DNA from: Spodoptera frugiperda
Lineage: Eukaryota > Arthropoda > Insecta > Lepidoptera > Noctuidae
Reading direction: 5' to 3'
DNA length: 64,000 bases
Assembly (NCBI RefSeq): GCF_023101765.2
Contig: NC_064231.1
Coordinates: 2,866,501-2,930,500, forward strand
Below are positions 38,470 through 51,420 of this stretch, in pieces. How positions within the stretch are numbered: the first letter of the stretch is position 1; each line of letters begins with the position of its first letter. A program made the position numbers and the translations under genes. Below the pieces are notes generated by a model that was given only the letters and a program-made list of their open reading frames with translations, did no database searches and had not been told where the DNA came from.

Positions 38470-39590
38470 ACAAAAAACCTCGCAAAATACGAATCTTTGA
38501 TTTCTGAAATTCATCCCTATGTTCATTTTTCCAACGAAAAATCATAAATAAAGATCGAAAAATAATTTGTATTTTCTATTTATTCTGTCAGTTATAAAAA
38601 CTTCGCCAATCTTTACAAAAAAGAGGTAAATCAAGTCAATCATTTACCAACGAAAAACCGTAAAGAAAGTCCTTATTTGCAAAAAATATTTTTAATTATT
38701 TCGTCAATATTTCGTTCGTCAAAAACATCCTTTGATACAAAATCCAAAATGAAATTAAGCCTTACATTGATTTTTCTCCTACTAAAAATCATAAATCAAG
38801 ATCTATAAACTTAATCAGTTTTTCATTATTACGTCAGCCTAAAAAATCCATATACCTTTTCAAAAAAAGAGGTAACTTTTAATAACTCCCGTCAGTTTCG
38901 AAAACTCCGTCAGTTTTTAAATGCAACTTAATATTTTTTTCAATACAAGTTTTGTGAAAAAATATTCAAATATGATACGAAAAAATCCGTTCTTGTCCGG
39001 CCGTCTTCGTCTTGCAAATTAAAATTCAGTCCAACGTTCATATTTATCCTAAGAAACATAATCAATATTTGAAAACCAATCGTAAAATAAAATTATCTTT
39101 CATTATTCCGTCAGTCTTAAAAACCCGTCAACTTTTCAAAAAAGAGGTAAAAATATATTTATAAAATACAATAAATTTCAAACTGAAATAAGTTTAAAAA
39201 AAGAGGTTAACTATTATGTTATATAAAACTGTATTCTTAGAAATATTGTTATTTTTCCGTCAATCATAAATAATCAGCCAATCTTCAAAAAAAGAAGTAG
39301 TAAATCATAAAATTCTTAAACGTGACGTTCCCTAGGTAAATTTTTTCTTAAATATAAATAAGATTTTAAAAACAACTTGTAAACATAAATTATCTTAAAT
39401 TACACCGTCTTCAGCAATCCGTCCCCCATATAATTTAAACTGAAATTCAGCCCCAAATCTCGCCAGGAGAAATGTTCTCCTACTTAAAATCATAAACATG
39501 AAAGTTCCAAAAACCAATCGTAAACTTAATTTCTTATTCCGTCAGTATCAAAAACTTCGTCAATCTTTACAAAAAGAAGAGGTAGTTACT
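38470..39590. repeat. Degenerate left flank of the 64-bp array
   Basis: Diverged units recur with the core TTCCGTCAGT, an A-rich spacer, CTTCGTCAATCTTTAC and AAAAAAGAGGT (for example near 38.58, 38.83, 39.11, 39.25 and 39.54 kb), spaced irregularly by about 100-280 bp. They appear ancestral to the homogeneous array that follows. Confidence 0.6.
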
Positions 39591-41000
39591 TTATAATATC
39601 TTAAAAAACCTGAACTCCCCCAGTTTTTTCCAAAAAGAGGTTGTTAATTGAGAATATTGCATTCTTAAAAATCCTGAACTCCGTCAGTTTTTACAAAAAA
39701 GAGGTTGTTAATTAAGAATATTGAATTCTTAAAAAACCTGAACTCCCCCAGTTTTTTCCAAAAAGAGGTTGTTAATTGAGAATATTGAATTCTTAAAAAT
39801 CCTGAACTCCGTCAGTTTTTACAAAAAAGAGGTCGTTAATTAAGAATATTGAATTCTTAAAAATCCTGAACTCCGTCAGTTTTACAAAAAAAGAGGTTGA
39901 TAATTAAGAATATTGAATTCTTAAAAATCCTGAACTCCGTCAGTTTTTACAAAAAAGAGGTTGTTAATTAAGAATATCGAATTCTTAAAAATCCTGAACT
40001 CCGTCAGTTTTTTCAAAATAGAGGTTGTTAATTAAGAATATCGAATTCTTAAAAATCCAGAACTCCGTCAGTTTTACAAAAAAAGAGGTTGATAATTAAG
40101 AATATTGAATTCTTAAAAATCCTGAACTCCGTCAGTTTTTACAAAAAAGAGGTCGTTAATTAAGAATATTGCATTCTTAAAAATCCTGAACTCCGTCAGT
40201 TTTTACAAAAAAGAGGTTGTTAATTAAGAATATTGAATTCTTAAAAATCCTGAACTCCGTCAGTTTTTACAAAAAAGAGGTTGTTAATTAAGAATATCGA
40301 ATTCTTAAAAATCCTGAACTCCGTCAGTTTTACAAAAAAGAGGTTGTTAATTAAGAATATTGAATTCTTAAAAATCCTGAACTCCGTCAGTTTTACAAAA
40401 AAAGAGGTTGTTAATTAAGAATATCGAATTCTTAAAAATCCAGAACTCCGTCAGTTTTAAAAAAGAGGTTGATAATTAAGAATATTGAATTCTTAAAAAT
40501 TCTGAACTCCATCAGTTTTAAAAAAAGAGGTTGATAATTAAGAATATTGAATTCTTAAAAATCCTGAACTCCGTCAGTTTTACAAAAAAAGAGGTTGTTA
40601 ATTAAGAATATTGAATTCTTAAAAATCCTGAACTCCGTCAGTTTTTAAAAAAAAAGAGGTCGTTAATTAAGAATATTGAATTCTTAAAAATCCTGAACTC
40701 CGTCAGTTTTTACAAAAAAAAGAGGTCGTTAATTAAGAATATTGAATTCTTAAAAATCCTGAACTCCGTCAGTTTTTACAAAAAAGAGGTCGTTAATTAA
40801 GAATATTGAATTCTTAAAAATCCTGAACTCCGTCAGTTTTACAAAAAAAGAGGTTGATAATTAAGAATATTGAATTCTTAAAAATCCTGAACTCCGTCAG
40901 TTTTTACAAAATAGAGGTTGTTAATTAAGAATATCGAATTCTTAAAAATCCTGAACTCCGTCAGTTTTACAAAATAGAGGTTGGTAATTTAGAATATTAA
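39591..41000. repeat. 64-bp tandem array, about 22 copies
   Basis: The period is 63-66 bp (for example GAGG at 40213 and 40277). Each unit reads CTGAACTCCGTCAGTTTT, then ACAAAAAAGAGGTTGTTAAT, then a perfect hairpin TTAAGAAT-ATTGA-ATTCTTAA, then AAATC. Most copies differ only by indels in the A and T runs and a few substitutions (TTGTT/TCGTT/TTGAT; ATTGA/ATCGA), so the core was homogenised recently. No ORF spans it. Confidence 0.9.
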
Positions 41001-41259
41001 AAAGAAGTAGGTATTATTGAAACTTAAATTCATTCCTACAATCATCCTAACTAACCTTACTTAATCCGTTATATCTTATATTTATCGTGATTTGTATTCA
41101 ACTTTTTTTAATTTATTAGAGTAATTCCGTCTATCTTAAAAACGTCCCTTTTCAATAAATAAAATAAAATAAATAAAATCAATACCTAAATTAGAAAAAA
41201 AAATATTCTGGCAAAAATAAATATAATGTAACAAATCAATTTCTATTGCAGATTATTCA

Positions 41260-42490
41260 GTTTGTAAAAAAAGAAAAAAAAACAATTGGTCCTGAATTTA
41301 TTCAGCCATAAACTTAACTTAATTTTGGTATTTCTGTCACTCTTAAAAGTTCTATCTTTACCGAGGTAATTTGTAAAATTGTAATCATCGAATATTGAAC
41401 TAATACTTTCAAACTGAAATTCAGCGTAATCTAGACAACAATTGTTTAATTCCGTCAGTCTTAAAACCACCTATTTTCAAAAAAGAGGTGTACCTATAGC
41501 TTCACTGTCTTTCTCAAAATAGTGTAACTTTAATCAAAATCATGGAAATACTAAGCTTTCAAACGGAAATTAAATGTAAATTAGGCCGCTCTTTTAACTT
41601 CTGTCAGTCTTAAAACCACCTATTTAAATAAAAGGTATACTTATAGTTACATTGTATTTCTCAAAATACTGTAACTTTAATCGAAATCATGAAAGTATTG
41701 AACTTTTAAATGTTGAAATTCAACGTAATCTAAGCCGCTATTTTTTTATTCCGTCAGTCTTAAAACCACCTATTTAAAAAAGAGAGGTATGCTTATATTT
41801 AAGAGGTAATTTGATACGTTTGTCCTTATTCCTCGAAATACTGTAACTTTTAACTTAAATTAACTGAATATCAGTCATTCATAATTCACGTAAAGGTATA
41901 GTTTATGTCTGTTTTCGACTAATACTTCCTACACTTCGTTATAATAAGACTGAATAACGAAGGCTGTCTTGAAAATCCTTGATAAAATAAATTATAACTG
42001 AGAAACAATAACTTGGTATTAAAAGAAATCAACCTCAAACATGGCCTTGCCAGTCAGATAAACTTATTTTCCTTTACTGTACTTGCTTTTATTATCACTC
42101 AATTGTTTTCCATTATAAATCCTAACTTAAGTAACGTATTTTTCCTATTTATAATTATATCTGTTTTACATTCTATAATGAGTTCCAACTCATTTATCAT
42201 TTCGTTTCAAAAGTAAACTTAAGTATATGTTCTTCAATAAATTCATGGTTATAAACCAGACTTAAAATAATCATGTATCAATATACTTATATTTGTAAAA
42301 CGATAAAAATACATTAAAAACATAAAGGCATCTTCTGAACCACTGCACACACGCAATAGAAACATATGTAGGTATGTGGCTATTGCTTATATAAAAACAT
42401 TTCTTCGCTTAAATTATTAATCTAAGTGAAGAAAGACTTAAAAATAAACAAAATGATAAAAATAAAGCTGTTGTTAACAATTTCCGTCAG
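41260..42490. repeat. Degenerate right flank, about 150-bp units
   Basis: The same GTCAGTCTTAAAACCACCT core returns at 41454, 41603 and 41753 (spacing 149 and 150 bp). Each is followed by a GAGGTRTRC-like step, TTTCTCAAAATA.TGTAACTTT and AATCATG blocks. A looser copy is at about 41.33 kb. A 67-codon ORF at 42013-42216 has no recognisable domain. Confidence 0.7.
42348..42440. repeat. Right direct repeat flanking the 64-bp array block
   Basis: AATAGAAACATATGTAGGTA ... TTTCTTCGCTTAAAT ... ATCTAAGTGAAGAAA is the partner of the copy at 38.18 kb, about 4.17 kb away. Confidence 0.65.
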
Positions 42491-42599
42491 TTTTATAAAT
42501 CGTCATTATTTGCAAAATAAATCTATTCCATTACCTTCCTATAAGAATTTTTAAAACATTTTACCTGATTTCATACGACCAAATGTATATTTTTACGTG

Positions 42600-45500
42600 A
42601 AACTACGAATATTATACGCCACGATACGCAATTCTGATCCCAATATTTAGTTTGACTGATCCATGCCTCTATCTATTTTGGGAAGATGATCTAACGTGTC
42701 CTATATCTTGCACCACAAATAGCAATAGCAGAAATATATAAACAAATCGTTTAATTGCAACATTTTTACGCTTAGTTGTAAAACATGACCTTGATTAGTC
42801 ATTACCGTGATATCATCCCACTAACTGACTTATATTTGCACCATAGCACGCAATCCGATTGATCTATACTTCTATAGGTATTACTTTATGTTCATTATAA
42901 TACACAAATTTTGCAAAGCAATCACTACCTAACTCTGATCTTTTAAATTGTATCCTAAATCGTTCTAAACATAGAAACGATAAATAATTCTTCGTCACTC
43001 CATAAAAGGCTAGCTAAAAAAACGTGGACACGTAGTCTCATAATTATTTACGCCTATTGCGTCTCAAATCCTTTAGTTGTCCTTGACTGAACAATAATTT
43101 TAAACAACCTAATAATATGCATGGTTTATTCATGGTCTTTGAGTAATAATTGTTACGATCTGACTAACACTTCTCAATTACTTCCTTATTATAATAATGT
43201 ATGACTATTTTTTTTATTTCTTACACCATAATACGCAATTCTGTACTCATTAATATTCTGATCTCTTTATTGAACGTAACCTTAATAGGAGAATGATCTC
43301 AACCGTCCTATATTTTGCATCATATTTTGTAAACTCATGATTTCATCCTGCTTCATAATTTTGACTTAATCAGTTGTATGTCTTGCACCATAGCACGCAA
43401 TTGCCCTCATTATTATTCTAATCTCATTTTAAATTCATCGATCCTAGAACTGTCTGACCTATATTTTTCATAATTTTTTGTAAACTCATGATTTAATCCT
43501 GCTTCCTAATTTTAACTTAAACAGTTGTATCTCTTGCATCATAGCACGCCATTTGCCTTCATTATTATTGTAATGTCATTTTAATGTCATCGATCCTAGA
43601 ATGATCTCAAATGTCCTATATTTTGTATTAGGTACATTTTGTAAACGCACGAAACCTAGGATTTAATACTGATATTCCAACATCGTTTAATTTCTATTGC
43701 ACCTAGCACGCCGTTTGCTTTCATTATTATTGTAATCTCATTTTAATTTCATCGATCCTAGAATGATTTTAAATGTCCTATAATTTGCATTAGTTACATT
43801 TTGTAAACGAACGAAACCTAGGATTTAATACTGATATTCCAACATTGTTTAATTTCTATTGCACCTAGCACGCCATTTGCCTTCATTGTTATTTTAATCT
43901 CATTTTAATTTCATCGATCCTAGAACGATCTCAACTGTCCTATATATTTTTCTTTAGGTTCATTTTGTAAACGAACGAAACCTAGGATATAATACTGATA
44001 GGTACTCCAACATCGTTTAATTTCTATTGCACCTAGCACGCCATTTGCCTTCATTATTATTGTAATGTCATTTTAATGTCATCGATCCTAGAATGATCTC
44101 AAATGTCCTATATTTTGTATTAGGTACATTTTGTAAACGAACGAAAACTAGGATTTAATACTGATAGGTACTCCAACATCGTTTAATTTCTATTGCACCC
44201 TAGCACGCCATTTGCCTTCATTATTAGTGTAATCTCATTTTAATGTCGTCGATCCTAGAATGATCTCAAATGTCCTATATTATGTATTAGGTACATTTTC
44301 TAAACGAACGAAACCTAGGATTTAATACTGATAGGTACTCCAACATCGTTTAATTTCTATTGCACCTAGCACGCCATTTGCCTTCATTGTTATTTTAATC
44401 TCATTTTAATTTCATCGATCCTAGAACGATCTCAACTGTCCTATATATTTTTTTTTAGGTTCATTTTGTAAACGAACGAAACCTAGGATTTAATACTGAT
44501 AGGTACTCCAACATCGTTTAATTTCTATTGCACCTAGCACGCCTTTTGCTTTCATTATTATTGTAATGTCATTTTAATTTCATCGATCCTAGAATGATCT
44601 CAAATGTCCTATATTTTGCATTAGGTACATTTTGTAAACGAACGAAAACTAGGATTTAATACTGATATTCCAACATCGTTTAATTTCTATTGCACCTAGC
44701 ACGCCATTTTCCTTCATTATTATTCTAATCTCAGGTACATTTTGTAAAGGAACGAAAACTATGATTTAATACTGATAGGTACTCCAACATCGTTTCATTT
44801 CTATTGCACCTAGCACGCCATTTGCCTTCATTATTATTCTAATCTTACTTTAATTTCATCGTTCCTAGGATGATCTCAAATGTCCTATATTTTGTATTAG
44901 GTACATTTTGTAAAGGAACGAAAACTATGATTTAATACTGATATCCGAATATCATCTTATTTTCTATTGCACCTAGTACGCCATTTGCCCTCATTATTGT
45001 TCTAATCTCAGGTACATTTTGTAAACGAACGAAACCTAGGATTTAATACTGATAGGTACTCCAACATCGTTTAATTTCTATTGCACCTAGCACGCCGTTT
45101 GCTTTCATTATTAATTCATTTTAATCGATCCTAGAATGATCTCAAATGTCCTATATTTTTTAGGTACATTTAGTAAACGAACGAAACCTAGGATTTAATA
45201 CTGATATTCCAACATCGATCTTAATTTCTATTGCACCCTAGCACGCCATTTGCCTTCATTGTTATTCTAATCTTACTTTAATTTCATCGATCCTAGAATG
45301 ATCTCAAATGTCCTATATTATGTATTAGGTACATTTTCTAAACGAACGAAACCTAGGATTCAATACTGATAGGTACTCCAACATCGTTTAATTTCTATTG
45401 CACCTAGCACGCCTTTTGCCTTCCTTATTATTGTAATGTCATTTTAATTTCATCGATCCTAGAATGATCTCAAATGTCCTATATTTTGTATTAGGTACAT

Positions 45501-47400
45501 TTTCTAAACGAATGAAACCTAGGATTTAGTACTGATAGGTACTCCAACATCGTTTCATTTCTATTGCACCCTAGCACGCCATTTGCCTTCATTGTTATTC
45601 TAATCTTACTTTAATTTCATCGTTCCTAGGATGATCTCTAATGTCCTATATTTTGTATTAGGTACAGTTTGTAAACGAACGAAAACTAGGATTTAATACT
45701 GATAGGTACTCCAACATCGTTTAATTTCTATTGCACCTAGCACGCCATTTGCCTTCATTATTATTGTAATCTCATTTTAATTTCATCGATCCTAGAATGA
45801 TCTCAAATGTCCTATATTTTGTATTAGGTACATTTTGTAAACGAACGAAAACTAGGATTTAATACTGATAGGTACTCCAACATCGTTTAATTTCTATTGC
45901 ACCTAGCACGCCTTTTGCTTTCATTATTATTGTAATGTCATTTTAATTTCATCGATCCTAGAATGATCTCAAATGTCCTATATATTTTTCTTTAGGTTCA
46001 TTTTGTAAACGAACGAAACCTAGGATTTAATACTGATAGGTACTCCAACATCGTTTCATTTCTATTGCACCTAGCACGCCTTTTGCTTTCATTATTATTG
46101 TAATGTCATTTTAATTTCATTATTGTTCTAATCTCAGGTACATTTTGTAAACGAACGAAACCTAGGATTTAATATTGATATTCCAACATTGTTTAATTTC
46201 TATTGCACCTAGCACGCCATTTGCCCTCATTATTATTCTAATCTCATTTTAAATTCATCGATCCTAGAACGATCTCAAATGTCCTATATTTTGCATTAGG
46301 TACATTTTGTAAACGAACGAAACCTAGGATTTAATATTGATATTCCAACATTGTTTAATTTCTATTGCACCTAGCACGCCATTTGCCTTCATTATTATCT
46401 CTAATCGATCAGGTACATTTTTTGTAAACGAACGAAACCTAGGATTTAATACTGATATTCCAACATCGTTTAATTTCTATTGCACCTAGCACGCCATTTG
46501 CCTTCCTTATTATTGTAATCTCATTTTAATTTTATCGATCCTAGAATGATCTCAAATGTCCTATATTTTGTATTAGGTACATTTTGTAAACGAACGAAAA
46601 CTAGGATTTAATACTGATAGGTACTCCAACATCGTTTAATTTCTATTGCACCTAGCACGCCATTTGCCTTCATTATTATTGTAATATCATTTTAATTTCA
46701 TTGATCCTAGAATGATCTCAAATGTCCTATATTTTGCATTAGGTACATTTTGTAAACGAACGAAAACTAGGATTTAATACTGATATTCCAACATCGTCTT
46801 AAATTTCTATTGCACTTAGCACCCCATTTGTCTTCATTATTATTCTAATCTAATTTTGACGATCCTATAATTATTTCATCATAATTCATAAATCCGATCT
46901 TAAAATATGTCTCGCAATCTTTACTTTTTCCCAAAAATCCTATGTTCCTAGTCTTCTTGCATCATATTTTGAAACATTGTGATTCATTACGTGGTAACGT
47001 CACTTCCTATTTGCAGTATGACTGAAATAATTCTACGTCTTGCACCATAGCACGCAATCTTTATATTATTACTGTTTTATCTCATATGTAATTGAATCTC
47101 AACGATCCTCCATACTCCATTCTCTTTATAAATTATATTATGTTTTTCAAGTTCAAATCGTTTAATGCGAATATAAGTCAAGTGTAATTATTGTAAATAT
47201 AAGTTTATATTAATATTAGAATGCTCTAACCGACGCATACGTTACAATGTATAAAAATAAATTTTCGCATATGTCACGTAATTTGTACTTTATCCAAAAA
47301 ACCAATCAGCCTAGTCTATTCTTGCATCATATTTCGTAAACCTTTCTAATGAACTTGAACAGTTTTATATCTTGCATCATAGTAAGCAATTCTGATCTCA
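42600..47400. repeat. 166-bp tandem array, about 23 core copies plus decayed edges
   Basis: The homogeneous core is about 43.64-46.85 kb with a period of 166-168 bp (CAACATCG at 45712, 45878 and 46046). Each unit has CCTAGCACGCCATTTGCCTT, TCATCGATCCTAGAATGATC, TGTCCTATATTTTG, TAGGTACATTTTGTAAACGA and GGATTTAATACTGATAGGTA. Some units are shortened to about 110-150 bp by loss of the CATCGATCCTAG segment. Outside the core, decayed units keyed by ATAGCACGCAAT continue to about 42.6 and 47.4 kb. Confidence 0.9.
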
Positions 47401-50390
47401 CTGTTGAATCTTTACGTCCTTAGTACGACTTAAAAATAACCAACCGAAATTGCGTCATCATTACCCTGATGTTAAAATTAATCTTAAAAGTATGATTACA
47501 ATCTTCTTCTTGCATTACAAAACGTAAATTCATGATCTTAAAATTATCACGGTCAAAATTGTACATCATTGTCCAATTGTATTTATATTTTCGTAAAAAC
47601 GTTTGATTTTGCAACCGAAATGTTGTCTTCCGCCTATTTTCTTCACATCATATTTTAACGTATGTGTACCATATATTTTTAACTCAATCCTTGTACCTTC
47701 TCCATTTTCAATTGTTTTAGCTCTTGCATGGATGTTCCTAAAACAATATCGTGTAGCCTAGATCTTAAATTATCATTATATCTGAACCTAGTTTGTTATT
47801 GCTGATATTTGTGTAACTGCATTTTCGTCATAGTCATCATTTCTTACTTTTACCGTCTATTCTTCCTAACGTTAGCCAATTTTGGTCTCTATTGCCTATC
47901 CACTTATTATGTGCAATTTATCATAACAATATATTTCATTTTTAACACTAACAATAAGATTGTGATTTCCGTGTACGCAATTATGTAAACTTAAAAAAAC
48001 CGTTGGTATGTTATAATTGTAATTTCGTAGTTAGTATTCCGTATCGTAGTTATTAATTTTATTGACAAAAATAAATAAACATAAACGTAAGAAATAAATA
48101 AATGTAAATTTAAAAATAAATTAGTAATTTACGTACCTATTAATAACTCTTCCGCAATTATCATCATCGTCACAAAAGTCGTTAGCAAAATATTTGCCAT
48201 TATTTGAGTTAAATCATACGAATAAGTAATAAAAAATATATTTCTGTGGTTAAAATTGTTGCTAATTCAGAGTATTGGTCCTTCTAATATCCTCATAATA
48301 TCCAGCCGTTTCCTTTCAATCCTTTATAGTCCTATATAGCCAATTTTGGTGACTAGACCTGCTGACATCGATATAATTTCAAACTTCATTTTAAGAATGG
48401 GGCAATCAAACGTATGAATATATGCATAGGTATGTATAACAATCTTCATAGACTTCATAGTAGTTGTTCTTGGTGTTTTCGACAATCAATTCCATGCTTG
48501 AAAATTCAAGTCTTTAAATATCCTAAAACATTCTTCTTCTTCGTAATAACTTTGACGTCCATTATCATTTCTTTGATGCCCAAATATATAAGTTTTATGT
48601 TCAGTCATTAGATTATGAGAATATTAGACTTTTGATGAATAGGTAAACATTTGGATATTTTAATTCAAGTTCAAAAGATACTTGTGTTCATACACCTATA
48701 TCACTTATAAAGGGTAGTGCATCTATTTGCCAAACGGTATATGCAAAATTGCAAATCATGCCTAATTATTTCTTCTTTCTTCTTAACATATTTCTACCTA
48801 TATTTTTTTATCTATGTACGTTGAAATCTTCATAGTTACTAACATAAATTCTATCAACAGTAAGCTTCTTTGCTTCAAAAATGTTTTCATCTTCTCAAAC
48901 AATATTCAAATTAAAAACGAGCACGTGCGCAATTTTTAGCATTGCATTCTCTCGTTTATCAACCGCCATATTTTGCAAGCGTATGCTTGAACGCGTGAAT
49001 TGAATCTTTAATTTAAAATTCCGTAACGTTTTTTTCGTTGTTAGCATCAATAAGTAGAAGTTATTCTGGAGAAATAAAGCCTTCACTTGCCTTTCGAAAT
49101 ATAATTAGGTCCACGACTGTTTCACTATTTGCCTTGTCTAGGCGTATTTCGTTGTAACTGTGCATTTTGTATTTTAAAATGAATAGTGTAAACAGCTATT
49201 TCTCTACTTGAAATTCTACATTGTATTGTTATCATGGCCGTGTATTTCATTAATTTTGTCTCTCCATTTTTTAATTTCTTCTAAACCAATCAATCTTAAA
49301 AGGAATTTTGATAGACACATGGTTCGTAGCAAATATGTAACGGAATGTCGACAGACATGTTTCATAATAACGTCATTTTATCCCGAATTATCGAAATTAT
49401 TGAAGATAATTTTATTATCGCTCATTCTCTTGTCATCAAAATTAGGATAGGTTTAATTTCAATTGTTCCTCAAATGACGTACCTATCTAATTTGCTCTAA
49501 CCTATAAATTAATATACGAGAGTTCTGCTTTGATCCATACCCTATTATAATCTTCTTGACCAAAATCTTTACGAAACACAGCATTTTGATAAATTAAATT
49601 AACACTAACCAACGCTAAAGAAATTTCTTCTATCATAATAATCCCGTGATTTTGAACACTTTATCAGACTACACACCGACTTAGCTACAACTACACAGTG
49701 CACGACACACACACGTAAAACAATCCACGCTTAGAAACAACACTATTACACCGCACTATACACTACACACGCCTCACCATAACCTATAATAATTATCCCA
49801 CAATTATCACACTACCTTTTTGCCCATCTATCGTCCTCAATACCAACGATATCTTTCCTATATCAACACTCCCATTCCCTTTCTAATCTTCAAATATTTC
49901 CTTCAAAACGTATTGTTTTAACCACAAAACTTAACTGAACCCACACACGCGTTAACCGATCCACTGCTAAAAATGCTAGCACAAAACGCCACACGATACA
50001 CAGAATTTGTTTATAGCCTTTAGTGATACGTATATAACCTATTACTAGCTATATATCCTACAAAAATTAATAACACGACACAACACAACGCAACATTTTG
50101 CTGTAAACTGTTCACGCACCTACTCAAAATATTATTTTGCCGTATTTAACCTTATTATATTATACACCACACTACATCCTAGGACATTAGTCTAATGCTT
50201 CGTACACATGTCATTATTAGTCCTATACCACATTTCTGTGTGTTTCCCTTTCGCGTTCTATCAAACACACTACACACCGTTCACATTAACTCATGCGTCC
50301 GTAACAAAGAACCTTGCATGGTGAACCAATTTCTATAAGTAAGTATTATTCTTCGTCTTTTTAACGTATGGGCAGATAATTTGAAATAAT
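47401..50390. other. AT-rich, strand-asymmetric DNA, no gene seen
   Basis: Short ORFs (63-80 codons) have no recognisable domains. At 49,681-49,920 I count 76 C and 14 G on the plus strand, a very strong skew; C excess looks general from about 49.6 to 50.3 kb. No mobile element is recognised. Confidence 0.45.
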
Positions 50391-51420
50391 AAGACCCTAA
50401 CTGTTATTGTATCTAGTTATCTTTGATCCTTTAGGTGGAACATGAACTTCAAACTCTGCTATGACTTTTGTGACCTACTGTCAATTTCTTGTTAATCATA
50501 AGCATAGTAGAAATTCAAGTTCATTTGTAGCTAATATTGTTTTCAAAGTATTCATATACGCATGTCCCTAGTGTTTAATCAAACACACTTCGACCTCAAC
50601 ACGTCGTTGTACAATGTTCCCATTTGTTTGTTACAAAATCGCATGATGAACCTTTCGTACTTCCTATTTTTTACTTTCTAAATACTTTGAAAATACTATT
50701 TAACCAGATCATAGTATGGTAACCAGTCACTTTTGATCTGTTGTCTTCTCAAACTGTTATACAGCTTTCGTCCATCTAATCCTATAGCCATATTTTGGCC
50801 AAATGTAGTTTTAGGGTAAGTTTCATTCATATTAGATGAGTTAGTTCTCGTTTAATGTTTCTAACCTATTCAGGTTATTCATACTACATTTATTGTTGTT
50901 ATTTATCTTTCTCTTTTCTCAAATATCTCATAATTAATCATTTGAAATAATAATACTTTGAAAATCAATACCTAAAACTGTTATGGTATGTTTGATCCTT
51001 GATGTAACGAATCTCAAACTCTTCTACTTTCCATCCATCTACTCCTTATAGCCATTTTATCGCCAATTGTAGTCATATGGTAAGATTCCAATTTGCTATT
51101 AATATTGTTTTCAAAGTATTCAAATATGCATGTCCCTAGTGTTTCATAAAACACACTTCAACCTCAACGCATCACAACGCTGTATAATGTTCCCATTTGT
51201 TACAAACTCTCAAAACGAACGCTTCCTAGTTCCTATTTGTGCTTTCTAAGTAATTTGAAATACTTTAAAAATCAATATTTAACCAGAAATAATATGATAT
51301 CTTATCACTTTTGATCCGTTGTTACTCCAATCCTATAGCCATATTCTGACCAATTGTAGCTTAGCGCAAGTTGCCGATTTCTTATAGTTTTCAAAGTAAT
51401 CAAAATGCATGTTTTTCATT
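50390..51420. repeat. Degenerate repeat, about 280 bp period, 3-4 copies
   Basis: The block CCTATAGCCATATTTTGGCC or its variants recurs near 50.78, 51.05 and 51.33 kb. The block TACTTTGAAAATCAATA recurs near 50.69, 50.95 and 51.26 kb. A longer alternate block (GCATGTCCCTAGTGTTT ... CACTTCRACCTCAAC) recurs near 50.56 and 51.13 kb, 570 bp apart, implying a two-unit higher-order period. Confidence 0.6.

Noticed and set aside
39591..41000. Regular 64-bp repeats as a CRISPR array
   Set aside because: There are no unique spacers; the whole 64-bp unit repeats. The context is an insect genome with no cas genes.
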